A DNA stretch of 64,000 bases from Ignavibacteriaceae bacterium (lineage in GTDB: Bacteria > Bacteroidota > Ignavibacteria > Ignavibacteriales > Ignavibacteriaceae): the NCBI GenBank assembly GCA_031292455.1, contig JARLHC010000151.1, forward strand, positions 1 through 64,000. Reading direction: 5' to 3'. The notes under the pieces were generated by a model. It was not told the origin of the DNA, ran no database searches, and saw nothing but the letters and a program-made list of their open reading frames with translations. The stretch's first letter is position 1. Each line of letters opens with the position of its first letter. Positions 36,330 to 44,782 of the stretch are shown one piece after another. The position numbers and the translations under genes are program-made.

Positions 36330-37396
36330 TATAGATATTCTGACATTTTGTTAATTTTAAGATGTTCAACTATTTTCTTTACGTCCTGGCAATTATCCCT
36401 CCTGCATATAAGAAGAGCATCATCAGTGTTTATGATAACTAAATTTTCAACACCAATAACCGCAGTGAACTTATCAGGAGAATAAATATACGAATCGGCT
36501 GTCTTTTCTGCATAGATATTTCCGTTTAAAGCATTTCCGTCATTGTTTTTTTCTGTCAACTGATAAACCTCTTCCCAGCTCCCGACATCACTCCACGGGA
36601 ATTTTCCCTTTATTAGAAAAACCTTTTTTGATTTTTCCATAATTCCATAATCAATAGAAATGCTTTTGAGTAATCCGTATACATTAAATAATGTTTTTTC
36701 AAAATCTGGTGTATCAATATCTTTTCTTATTGTTTCCAACCCGTCTGAAAGATCGGGTAAATAATCCTTAATTTCCTGAAGAATTGCATCTGTTCGCCAT
36801 ATGAACATTCCGCTGTTCCACATAAAATCGCCGCTTTCTACAAATCTTACTGCGGTTGCATAATTGGGCTTTTCGGCAAAGGTAAGTACCTTATATATAT
36901 TCTCGGATGCGCTGTCATCATCAATTTGAATATATCCGTAACCTGTTTCAGGTCTTGATGGTGGAACCCCGATTGTTACAAGACCTTTTGACTTGTATGC
37001 AAATTCTGCAGCATTCTTTAGTGTACTGTGAAATGTTTCTTTGTCTTTGATAATATGATCGGCGGGAAGGATTACAGTTACTCCATTTTTATCTTTCTTT
37101 TCAATAATAATTGAAGCAAGCCCTATACAGGCAGCAGTATTTCTTCCGAATGGTTCTTCTATAATGTTTTCTTTGGGAATATCTGTAAGCTGATAGACAA
37201 TTTCCGCCTTCTGCGCCTTATTTGTTATGATATAAATATTCTCATTATCTACAAGCCCCTGAAGTCTGTTTACAGTATCCTGGATCATTGTATTATCACC
37301 GAATATCCTGAGCAGTTGTTTGGGGGATTTCTCTTTGCTCCTGGGCCAGAACCTTGAACCTATGCCTCCGGCCATTATAACTGCATGTAATTTCAT
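36329..37396 (-). CDS. manC: Mannose-1-phosphate guanylyltransferase
   Basis: 355 residues. It makes GDP-mannose from mannose 1-phosphate and GTP for glycan synthesis. The nucleotidyltransferase signature AGGIGSRFWPRSKEKSPKQLL (residues about 9-29, quoted in part: GGIGSRFWPRS, SPKQLL) is intact, followed by EPFGRNTAACIGLA, LPADHII, FAEKPN, WNSGMFIW and FPWSDVGSWEEVY. It is a short form without the C-terminal isomerase domain. The ATG at 37394-37396 follows AAGGAAAAG; two TTG codons upstream extend the frame but are unlikely starts. Confidence 0.93.
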   Translation of the reverse strand: MKLHAVIMAGGIGSRFWPRSKEKSPKQLLRIFGDNTMIQDTVNRLQGLVDNENIYIITNKAQKAEIVYQLTDIPKENIIEEPFGRNTAACIGLASIIIEKKDKNGVTVILPADHIIKDKETFHSTLKNAAEFAYKSKGLVTIGVPPSRPETGYGYIQIDDDSASENIYKVLTFAEKPNYATAVRFVESGDFMWNSGMFIWRTDAILQEIKDYLPDLSDGLETIRKDIDTPDFEKTLFNVYGLLKSISIDYGIMEKSKKVFLIKGKFPWSDVGSWEEVYQLTEKNNDGNALNGNIYAEKTADSYIYSPDKFTAVIGVENLVIINTDDALLICRRDNCQDVKKIVEHLKINKMSEYL

Positions 37397-37415
37397 CAAC
37401 AACTTTTCCTTGGTT

Positions 37416-38291
37416 TTATAATTGAATTTTTCTTCCGAATTCTTCTGCCCGGTTAAGGTAGTTTGTTATATCCACTTCCTTTCCCTTTACTACAGCGACA
37501 ATAACAATGAGACATGCTCTCATTGATTCTATAACATCCGGTTTTGGTACAAGCTCTTTAGTACTTAATAATGTAAATGCTGTTGACAATATCCGGTGCA
37601 TATTAGCTATTATCTCAAATCCTATCTTTGCAGAAAGCTCCCCGTTTGTCTTCATAAGCTTTGCCCAGCTGATTATGTCTTCCTCTTCAACTTCATAAGC
37701 TGAAATCTGTTTCAGCAATGAATCGATCAGTTTAATTGGTTTTAGTATTTCTGTCTCATAATTCTGGAAGAAGAGCTCTTCATTGTCGCTCTCCTCATCC
37801 ATTATGATTTTTTCTTTTAATATTTCATTCTCCGGTTTCTCAAATATATCAGGGTTTTGTTTTCTTTTCGAAAGATCAACCTTAATACCATTATTTGCCT
37901 GTTCAATCGTATCAAGGTTTGCATTCTTTTCTTCTTCTTTAACAACTGGTTTTAGTTTTTCTACAGCATGTTTAAAGGAATCGGGTGTTACAATATCAAG
38001 CATGTGGCTGATATCTTTTATCAGGATAGCACTGTGTTCTTTTATTTTTTCAGAGAATTTAAATAGGTCAATCTGCGGCTGGGTTAAATATGTATAAATC
38101 TCATTGAATCTTATTGCCATAGTAGAAAGCTCCGTAATCTTTTTCATATTACGGATATCCATTTCAAGGTCGCCGGACTTCACAATAATATCACGTAGCA
38201 TAGCCACAATTTCAATTTTCTGTGAGTTCAGACGAAGATTGTTTGATGCAGTTGAAATGCATTGGACTAAATATTGCTTTACTATGTCCAT
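37416..38291 (-). CDS. Unknown helical cytoplasmic protein between alr and manC
   Basis: 291 residues, no signal peptide or membrane span. It has two helical parts (residues about 1-110 and 180-291) joined by a charged, low-complexity linker rich in Glu, Lys and Asn (about 115-175). I recognise no domain. Its start is 2 bp from the alr stop and it is followed by manC after 19 bp, so alr, this gene, manC and the RpiB-like gene form one transcription unit. A cell-envelope or chemotaxis-like signalling role cannot be argued from sequence alone; function unknown. Confidence 0.72.
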   Translation of the reverse strand: MDIVKQYLVQCISTASNNLRLNSQKIEIVAMLRDIIVKSGDLEMDIRNMKKITELSTMAIRFNEIYTYLTQPQIDLFKFSEKIKEHSAILIKDISHMLDIVTPDSFKHAVEKLKPVVKEEEKNANLDTIEQANNGIKVDLSKRKQNPDIFEKPENEILKEKIIMDEESDNEELFFQNYETEILKPIKLIDSLLKQISAYEVEEEDIISWAKLMKTNGELSAKIGFEIIANMHRILSTAFTLLSTKELVPKPDVIESMRACLIVIVAVVKGKEVDITNYLNRAEEFGRKIQL

Positions 38292-38293
38292 TT

Positions 38294-39409
38294 TTATCTG
38301 TAAATCCTTGGGATTCTTTTACTTATTCCACACATTACTTCATAGGGGATAGTATTAACAAGCTTGCACCAGTCCCAGGCGCTGAATTGAAGGTTACTTC
38401 CCTTCTCTATCCCTAATAAAATAACTTCATCACCAATTTTACAACTTTCATTAGCAATATCAAACATAATTCTGTCCATTGTTACTGTTCCAACCTGCGG
38501 AAAATACTTACCGTTTATTATTGCTTTCGATTTATTCGACAATCCCCTTGTATATCCGTCAGCATAACCTATCGGTACACTTATAATATTCGTTTTCTTT
38601 TTTGTAAAATACTCCCTGCCATAACTGATGCTCTCTTCCTTATCTATTTTCTTGATCGATTCTATATATGATACCAGAGACATAACCGGTTTCAGAGGAA
38701 TAGATTCAGATGTCTCCTCGGAAGGGTAATACCCGAAAAGCAGAATGCCCGGACGCACCATATCAAAATAAGATTCGGGCATATCAAGGATTGCTCCACT
38801 ATTTGCAGCATGAGCTAAACCATAATTTATTCCTTCTGCTTTTAATTTAGAAAGCACCTCGTTAAACCGTTTCAACTGAAGCTGCGCAAAGCTCTTATCT
38901 TTTTCGTCTGAATTTGCAAAATGAGTATAAATTCCATCAATTATAATATCCTTATCCCGGCTAAGCTTTTTAACAAAACTGAATGCATCCCTGTAATCAA
39001 TTCCAAGTCTGTGCATTCCTGTATCCACTTTTACATGAATCTTAATTTTCCTGCCCTGGATATGGTTGGCTTTCATTAAAATGGAAATATGTTTCTCGCT
39101 GAATACAGACGATATTAGATCATATTTGGAAAATAACTCTGCGTCATTCTCAATTACAGGGTTAAATATTAGTATAGGCTGATGTACATTATTTCGCCTT
39201 AATTCAATTGCTTCTTCAAGTATGGCTACCCCGAAATATTCGGGCTTTTCAGGAAGTGAATTTAATGCTTTTACTGTTTCTATGACCCCATGTCCGTAAG
39301 CATCTGCTTTAACAATGGCCATAATCCTAACATCATTTATTTTCTTTCTGATATTGAGGAAATTGTACTTAAGGTTTGAAATGTCAATTAGAGCATAAGA
39401 TAAACGCAT
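38294..39409 (-). CDS. alr: Alanine racemase
   Basis: 371 residues. It supplies D-alanine for peptidoglycan. The PLP lysine motif AIVKADAYGHG is at about residues 31-41; VDTGMHRLGI, YTHFANSDE, SISYGREY and PIGYADGYTRGL follow; the second catalytic base Tyr lies in the SISYGR segment, and the C-terminus is NTIPYEVMCGISKRIPR. Start at ATG 39409 opposite the nuo promoter region. It leads the minus-strand unit alr-unknown-manC-rpiB-like. Confidence 0.95.
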   Translation of the reverse strand: MRLSYALIDISNLKYNFLNIRKKINDVRIMAIVKADAYGHGVIETVKALNSLPEKPEYFGVAILEEAIELRRNNVHQPILIFNPVIENDAELFSKYDLISSVFSEKHISILMKANHIQGRKIKIHVKVDTGMHRLGIDYRDAFSFVKKLSRDKDIIIDGIYTHFANSDEKDKSFAQLQLKRFNEVLSKLKAEGINYGLAHAANSGAILDMPESYFDMVRPGILLFGYYPSEETSESIPLKPVMSLVSYIESIKKIDKEESISYGREYFTKKKTNIISVPIGYADGYTRGLSNKSKAIINGKYFPQVGTVTMDRIMFDIANESCKIGDEVILLGIEKGSNLQFSAWDWCKLVNTIPYEVMCGISKRIPRIYR

Positions 39410-39620
39410 TTCTTGCTACAAATAATTAATTACTGGCCAAAAATAAATTTAATTGAACTTAATATCAATTAAAGTTTCCTTATTCTCATAAATGGAAATA
39501 TGATTTGCTGCATATTTTTAATAATGGCAATTACTTGTTAATATTGTTTTGAATATTTATAAATTGTGGAATAACAATGATTTTATTCAAATGGCATATT
39601 ACTTGTGAAGTATGGAACAC

Positions 39621-39644
39621 TCGGTATATAATGATATATACCGA
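39621..39644. promoter_or_regulatory. 24-bp palindrome upstream of the nuo operon
   Basis: TCGGTATATA-ATGA-TATATACCGA: two perfect 10-bp arms around a 4-bp spacer, about 75 bp before the nuoA ATG and just upstream of the candidate promoter. The form suits a dimeric regulator. No T-run follows, so it is not a terminator. Confidence 0.55.
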
Positions 39645-39675
39645 AAGAAGGGCTGTTTAATTTCTTAACATTACG

Positions 39676-39683
39676 TACATTTG
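39676..39683 (+). promoter_or_regulatory. Candidate -7 element for the nuo operon
   Basis: TACATTTG matches TAnnTTTG, 35 bp before the nuoA ATG. The -33 element is weak (TTTA, 16 bp upstream), so the call is tentative. Confidence 0.3.
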
Positions 39684-39717
39684 TAAACTATTTTTGCATT
39701 AATAATGAAAAAGTAAA

Positions 39718-40167
39718 ATGTTAACTGAATTTGGGAAAATATTTGTCTTCTTATTAGTTGCAGTAATATTTGTTATTGCATTAGTAATTGTCGCATGGCT
39801 CATAAGACCTTCCCGTCCAACCAAAGAAAAACTAATGACATATGAGTGCGGTGAGAATCCAGAGGGTTCGCCATGGGTTAAGTTTAATATTAGATTTTAT
39901 GTTGTGGCACTGATTTTCTTAATATTCGATGTGGAAGTTGTTCTACTTATTCCGTGGGCACTCGTTTACAGGCAATTCGGTTTAGGTGGATTTATGGTTG
40001 GTGCCATCTTCCTTATTATGCTTGGCTTAGGAATGGCGTATGAATGGCGTAAGGGAGATCTCGAATGGGAGCGAGCAAAAATAATTCCACCCGTAATTAA
40101 GAGACCTGTTTTTTCTTCTAAAGAAACAAGGGAAGCAGAACCTGTAAAATCAAAACAATTAGTATAA
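39718..40167 (+). CDS. nuoA: NADH-quinone oxidoreductase subunit A
   Basis: 149 residues with three membrane spans. The conserved [36 protein letters not shown] region (about residues 40-75; ECG and FDVE are the hallmark motifs) is complete. NuoA sits at the junction of the membrane arm and the quinone site. First gene of the 11-gene nuo operon, 1 bp before nuoB. The C-terminal 30 residues are a basic tail longer than usual. Its start ATG follows AAAGTAAA rather than a good SD. Confidence 0.96.
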   Translation: MLTEFGKIFVFLLVAVIFVIALVIVAWLIRPSRPTKEKLMTYECGENPEGSPWVKFNIRFYVVALIFLIFDVEVVLLIPWALVYRQFGLGGFMVGAIFLIMLGLGMAYEWRKGDLEWERAKIIPPVIKRPVFSSKETREAEPVKSKQLV

Positions 40168-40168
40168 T

Positions 40169-40657
40169 ATGAGTTTTTTAGACCAACAATTCGACGATAA
40201 TATCATAATAGCAAAAGTTGACGATCTCTTCAACTGGGCCCGTCTGTCATCTCTATGGCAGGTCGGTTTCGGCCTGGCTTGCTGTGCAATCGAAATGATG
40301 GCAACTTCAGCTTCTCATTATGATTTTGACAGGTTTGGTGTAATACCAAGACCGTCACCAAGACAATCGGACATAATAATTATTTCAGGAACGGTAACTT
40401 TAAAAATGGCACTCCGTGTTAAGAGACTATATGAGCAGATGCCGGATCCCAAATATGTTATTTCCATGGGAAGTTGTTCTAATTGCGGAGGCCCTTATTG
40501 GGAACACGGCTATCATGTTTTAAAGGGAGTCGACAGAGTTATACCAGTTGATGTTTATGTGCCGGGATGCCCTCCCCGCCCGGAAGCTCTTCTTGAAGGT
40601 TTGATGAAACTCCAGGAGAAAGTAAGAAATGAATCAGTAATAAGGAAATCATCATGA
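40169..40657 (+). CDS. nuoB: NADH-quinone oxidoreductase subunit B
   Basis: 162 residues. It carries the N2 4Fe-4S cluster that reduces quinone: LACCAIEMM (tandem Cys), [13 protein letters not shown] and [14 protein letters not shown] supply the four ligands. Length is typical of the soluble form. It overlaps nuoC by 4 bp. No SD is obvious before its ATG, so coupling to nuoA is likely. Confidence 0.97.
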   Translation: MSFLDQQFDDNIIIAKVDDLFNWARLSSLWQVGFGLACCAIEMMATSASHYDFDRFGVIPRPSPRQSDIIIISGTVTLKMALRVKRLYEQMPDPKYVISMGSCSNCGGPYWEHGYHVLKGVDRVIPVDVYVPGCPPRPEALLEGLMKLQEKVRNESVIRKSS

Positions 40658-41178
40658 AAACTGAAGAAGAAATCTTTAATCTATTGAAGGAAAATTTTAA
40701 TGATGATATAATGGAGCTGGTAAAACAACCGGTTGATCATTACATTTTGTGTAACCCGCTAAAGATAAATGAAATTTCACTTTTTCTTTTAAGCAACGAG
40801 GAATTGTTATTTGACAGCCTGATGAATTTATCAGGAGTAGATGATGCTAATGGTACAAGCACAATAAAAGAAGGTATTACTACAATTGAAGGGGGAACTT
40901 TAAGTGTATACTACCACCTTGAATCTACCAAATTCAGGCACAAAATAATTTTAAGGATTTCCACTCCAAGGGAGAAACCTGAGGCTGCTTCTGTGGCATT
41001 AGTATGGCGATCCGCAGACTGGCATGAAAGGGAAGCATTTGACCTTTTAGGAATTATATTTCTAAATCATCCTGATCTCAGAAGGATATTGATGCCTTAC
41101 GATTGGGACGCAGGATACCCATTAAGGAAAGATTATGCTAATCCTGAATTTTATCATGGTATGAAAGTACCATATTAA
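40654..41178 (+). CDS. nuoC: NADH-quinone oxidoreductase subunit C
   Basis: 174 residues, a separate subunit (not fused to NuoD). The 30-kDa-subunit signature is visible: [32 protein letters not shown] followed by GYPLRKDY. The N-terminal half is divergent. It overlaps nuoB by 4 bp and precedes nuoD by 24 bp. It helps hold the hydrogenase-like module (NuoB, D, I) together. Confidence 0.95.
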   Translation: MKTEEEIFNLLKENFNDDIMELVKQPVDHYILCNPLKINEISLFLLSNEELLFDSLMNLSGVDDANGTSTIKEGITTIEGGTLSVYYHLESTKFRHKIILRISTPREKPEAASVALVWRSADWHEREAFDLLGIIFLNHPDLRRILMPYDWDAGYPLRKDYANPEFYHGMKVPY

Positions 41179-41202
41179 AAAATCGAATTATTTATATAGA
41201 AT

Positions 41203-42318
41203 ATGGCACTAAAAACTGAACAAATGATACTGAATATGGGTCCTCAGCATCCATCGACCCATGGTGTTTTACGTCTTGAAATTGTCCTTGAAGGGGAAAT
41301 TATCCAAAAAGTTACTCCCCATATCGGATATCTCCACAGATGCTTTGAGAAACATTGTGAAGCAATGACATATCCACAGGTTATTCCTTATACTGATAGG
41401 ATGGATTATCTGGCTGCCATGGGTAATGAATTTGGATATGTTATTGCAGTTGAAAAGCTGCTTGGAATACAGGTACCGGAAAGAGTTGAATATATAAGAG
41501 TGATAATGGGAGAGCTCCAAAGAATAGCATCCCACTTGGTTGCAATAGGAACGTATGGAAATGATATAGGTGCAATGACTCCCTTTCTGTTTGCTTTCAG
41601 GGATCGAGAAGTAGTTCTTAATTTATTTGAAATTACTTGCGGAGCCCGTATGTTATATAACTACATATGGGTGGGCGGTCTTTCCCATGACCTTCATCCT
41701 GATTTTGTAAGATTAACTCGTGAGTTTATTACATACTTCCGCCCGAAAATTATTGAGATGAATGAACTCCTTTCAACCAATAAGATTTTTATTGAAAGGA
41801 CTGCAAATGTAGGTGTATTACCTCTGGAAACTGCTATTAACTATGGCATTACAGGCCCGATGTTAAGAGGTTCTGGTTTCAAATGGGATTTAAGAAAAGA
41901 TGATACATATTCGGTTTACAACAAATTTGATTTTGATATTCCAATAGGTGAAGGAAAAGTTGGTACTGTGGGCGACTGCTGGGACAGGTACTTTGTTAAA
42001 ATACTGGAAATGGGAGAAAGTTTAAAGATTATAGAGCAGGCACTTGATCAATTACCAGAAGGAGATGTAACATCAGCAATTCCCAAAAGGATTAAGCCGC
42101 CTATTGGATCGGTCTACGCAAGGGTGGAGAACCCAAAGGGTGAATTAGGATATTTTATAATCAGTAACGGAACCACAAGTCCTTTTAGAGTTAAGGTAAG
42201 AGGACCGTCATTTGTAAACCTTGGCATCATGGATGTACTTTGTAAAAATCATATGGTCGCAGACGTGATTGCAATTCTGGGCAGCGTTGATATTGTATTA
42301 GGAGAAGTAGACAGATGA
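41203..42318 (+). CDS. nuoD: NADH-quinone oxidoreductase subunit D
   Basis: 371 residues. NuoD forms the quinone-binding cavity with NuoB. The family opening MGPQHPSTHGVLRL, the HIGYLHRCFEKHCEAMTYPQ helix, CGARMLYNY and the C-terminal RVRGPSFVNL...LGSVDIVLGEVDR are present. The His and Tyr of the quinone headgroup site (in HPSTHGV and YTDRMDYLAAM) are conserved. It overlaps nuoH by 4 bp. Confidence 0.97.
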   Translation: MALKTEQMILNMGPQHPSTHGVLRLEIVLEGEIIQKVTPHIGYLHRCFEKHCEAMTYPQVIPYTDRMDYLAAMGNEFGYVIAVEKLLGIQVPERVEYIRVIMGELQRIASHLVAIGTYGNDIGAMTPFLFAFRDREVVLNLFEITCGARMLYNYIWVGGLSHDLHPDFVRLTREFITYFRPKIIEMNELLSTNKIFIERTANVGVLPLETAINYGITGPMLRGSGFKWDLRKDDTYSVYNKFDFDIPIGEGKVGTVGDCWDRYFVKILEMGESLKIIEQALDQLPEGDVTSAIPKRIKPPIGSVYARVENPKGELGYFIISNGTTSPFRVKVRGPSFVNLGIMDVLCKNHMVADVIAILGSVDIVLGEVDR

Positions 42319-43415
42319 TAATTTACGATTTCCTTTATAATTTAGTATTCAGCATTACCCAAAGTGCAGTTGCAGGTGATATTACTGCCATGGTCATCAG
42401 CGCTCTATTGCCACTTTTTATATTGGTTCTGCCTTTTGCACTTCTCGCTGTATGGTTAGAAAGAAAAGTTTCAGCACATATGCAGGACAGATTGGGACCT
42501 ATGAGAACCGGATCGCATGGATGGCTCCAGACAGTGGCTGATGTAATTAAACTGCTTCAGAAAGAGGATATAGTTGCTGCTGCTAATGACAGAACATTAT
42601 TTAATATAGCACCCATTCTGGTTTTTGCAGGCAGTTATTTAGTATTTGCAGCACTCCCCTTTTCAAGTGCTTATATCGGTTCTAACATTGATCTTGGACT
42701 TATATTCATAATAGCTGCATCCGGATTTGTAGTAGCCGGAATACTAATGGCAGGTTGGTCATCTAATAATAAATATTCCCTGCTCGGTGCTATGAGATCT
42801 GCTGCGCAGATTATTAGTTACGAGATACCTACTATCCTGGTAATACTAACTATAATTATGATAACAGGAACGACCAACCTTAGAACTTTGAGTGAAATGC
42901 AGACAGGTTATTTCTGGAACTGGATGATATTTGGCGGAGCAGGATTTAGTTTATCTAAATTCCTATTTATTCCTTTCATGTTAATAGGATTTGTTACTCT
43001 ATTTATAAGTACTCTTGCAGAAGTAAACAGAACCCCTTTTGATATACCTGAAGCGGAGTCGGAACTTGTATCAGGATATCATACTGAATACTCCGGGATG
43101 AAGTTTGCAATGTTTTTCATGGCTGAATACGCGAACATGTTTGCTGTTTCGGCAATTGTATCTGCAATTTTCTTAGGCGGGTATCAATCGCCATTCGGAT
43201 ATTTAGGCAATACGTTTGGTCTTCACTGGTTAATACCGATTGAGCAATTCCTATGGTTTGCATCTAAGGGAGTTTTCTTTGTATTAGTTCAGATGTGGCT
43301 AAGATGGACACTTCCGAGACTCCGTGTTGATCAGCTGATGGCTTTATGCTGGAAATACTTAATCCCTATTGCCTTTGTTAATTTAATTATTATCGGGTTA
43401 ATAACAGTTTTATAA
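42315..43415 (+). CDS. nuoH: NADH-quinone oxidoreductase subunit H
   Basis: 366 residues, about eight or nine membrane spans. It links the quinone cavity to the proton pumps. Key segments: WLERKVSAHMQDRLGPMRTG, LLQKEDIVAA, ISYEIP, LAEVNRTPFDIPEAESELVSGYHTEYSGMKFA. The charged loop residues that couple quinone chemistry to pumping (the RTPFD and AESELV part) are intact. Ends 2 bp before nuoI. Confidence 0.96.
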   Translation: MIIYDFLYNLVFSITQSAVAGDITAMVISALLPLFILVLPFALLAVWLERKVSAHMQDRLGPMRTGSHGWLQTVADVIKLLQKEDIVAAANDRTLFNIAPILVFAGSYLVFAALPFSSAYIGSNIDLGLIFIIAASGFVVAGILMAGWSSNNKYSLLGAMRSAAQIISYEIPTILVILTIIMITGTTNLRTLSEMQTGYFWNWMIFGGAGFSLSKFLFIPFMLIGFVTLFISTLAEVNRTPFDIPEAESELVSGYHTEYSGMKFAMFFMAEYANMFAVSAIVSAIFLGGYQSPFGYLGNTFGLHWLIPIEQFLWFASKGVFFVLVQMWLRWTLPRLRVDQLMALCWKYLIPIAFVNLIIIGLITVL

Positions 43416-43417
43416 TT

Positions 43418-43972
43418 ATGAAAGAGTATTTTCAAAATATATGGTATGGATTTGCAACTATATTGACAGGAATGAGAGTTACTTTTAAACATCTCTTTGT
43501 TCCGGCAGTAACGATCCAATATCCTGATGTAAAATTACAATTACCGGAAAGAGAGCGTAACCGCCTGTATGTAAATATGGATGACTGTATAGGCTGCGAC
43601 CAATGTGCGCGTGCATGCCCTGTTGATTGTATTTCTATTGAAACAGTCAAATCAATCCCGGGTGAAGATCTGGGAAAAACATCCAATGGCAAAAAGAAAG
43701 CATTGTGGGTAACAAAGTTTGATATTGATATAGCCAAGTGCTGCTTCTGTCAGTTATGTGTTTTCCCCTGTCCTACAGAATGTATTTATATGACTGATGT
43801 ATATGAGTTTTCAGAATTTGAGAGAAACAAACTCGTATATGATTTTGTAACTCTTACTCCTGTGGAAAGAGAAGAGAAAAAAGCAAATTATGCCAAATTG
43901 GAAGCCGAGAAGGCTGCCCTGAAAGCTGCAGGAACTCCTCCTGCTAAACCTTCGGAAAAGGTAGGTGATTAG
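43418..43972 (+). CDS. nuoI: NADH-quinone oxidoreductase subunit I (2x4Fe-4S)
   Basis: 184 residues. Two ferredoxin-type motifs: DCIGCDQCARACPVDC (C57, C60, C63, C67 and the following Cys) and KCCFCQLCVFPCPTEC. These are the N6a/N6b clusters. The C-terminal stretch is a Lys/Glu/Ala-rich helix of about 35 residues, longer than in enteric NuoI. Since NuoEFG are absent from this operon, NuoI is the natural docking point for a ferredoxin or other electron donor, which is inference. Confidence 0.96.
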   Translation: MKEYFQNIWYGFATILTGMRVTFKHLFVPAVTIQYPDVKLQLPERERNRLYVNMDDCIGCDQCARACPVDCISIETVKSIPGEDLGKTSNGKKKALWVTKFDIDIAKCCFCQLCVFPCPTECIYMTDVYEFSEFERNKLVYDFVTLTPVEREEKKANYAKLEAEKAALKAAGTPPAKPSEKVGD

Positions 43973-43974
43973 CA

Positions 43975-44463
43975 ATGAGTATTTATGATATAATCTTTTA
44001 TCTGTTTGCTGCTATTACATTAATATCGGCATTCTTCGTTGTTACTATACGGAATATTGTTTATTCTGCATTCTTCCTGCTGTTTACTTTTTTTGGGGTG
44101 GCAGGCATATATGTAATTCTGGGTGCAGATTTTGTAGCAATGGTTCAACTGATTATTTACGTCGGTGGAATTGTCATTCTTATGCTTTTCGGAGTAATGT
44201 TAACTAATAAAATTACAAGTGTAGCTATTAAAACAGGCACTTCACAGATTGTTCCTGCCGCAATAGGTGTGGGTATGTTTGCCGGGATATTGACAGCAAC
44301 TTTGGTAAACTCACACTGGAGAAAAGTCGACACCGCTCCCCTGCTTCCTACAACTCAGTCTTTAGGCCTGATGCTTATTTCAGAGTACGGGATAATTTTT
44401 GAACTTCTTGGAATTATTTTACTAATCGCTCTTATAGGAGCGGCAAGTTTAGCACGGAAATAA
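43975..44463 (+). CDS. nuoJ: NADH-quinone oxidoreductase subunit J
   Basis: 162 residues, five membrane spans. Family segments ISAFFVVTIRNIVYSAFFLLFTFFGVAGIYVILGADFVA and VQLIIYVGGIVILMLFGVML carry the pi-bulge helix and the conserved Tyr. It sits between nuoI (2-bp gap) and nuoK (1-bp gap). Confidence 0.94.
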   Translation: MSIYDIIFYLFAAITLISAFFVVTIRNIVYSAFFLLFTFFGVAGIYVILGADFVAMVQLIIYVGGIVILMLFGVMLTNKITSVAIKTGTSQIVPAAIGVGMFAGILTATLVNSHWRKVDTAPLLPTTQSLGLMLISEYGIIFELLGIILLIALIGAASLARK

Positions 44464-44464
44464 T

Positions 44465-44776
44465 ATGATACATGTAGGTTTAACACATTTTTTATTTATT
44501 AGCTCTATTCTATTCTCCCTTGGGATCTTCGGCATAGTTACTCGTAGAAATGCAGTAATGGTCCTGATGGGAATTGAACTAATGCTTAATGCAGCCAATA
44601 TTAACTTTATAGCTTTTGCAAGATACGGGAACTTTGGGCTGCAGGGACAGATAATGGCTTTATTTGTTATTGTTGTTGCTGCTGCTGAAGCTGCAATTGC
44701 TCTGGCTATCGTACTTAATATTTATAAAATATTCTCAACAGTTAATGTTGATGAAATTGATACATTAAAAGATTAA
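44465..44776 (+). CDS. nuoK: NADH-quinone oxidoreductase subunit K
   Basis: 103 residues, three membrane spans. The two membrane Glu used in proton transfer are present, one in LMGIELMLNAANINF and one in VVAAAEAAIALAIVL. Length is standard. Followed by nuoL after 6 bp. Confidence 0.95.
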   Translation: MIHVGLTHFLFISSILFSLGIFGIVTRRNAVMVLMGIELMLNAANINFIAFARYGNFGLQGQIMALFVIVVAAAEAAIALAIVLNIYKIFSTVNVDEIDTLKD

Positions 44777-44782
44777 ATATCC

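Larger units (their letters stand above)
39410..39717. other. Divergent promoter region between alr and nuoA
   Basis: 308 bp, strongly AT-rich. It holds a 24-bp near-perfect palindrome (39621-39644) and a TAnnTTTG element (39676-39683) upstream of nuoA. Nothing gene-like, and no terminator, was seen. Confidence 0.6.
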
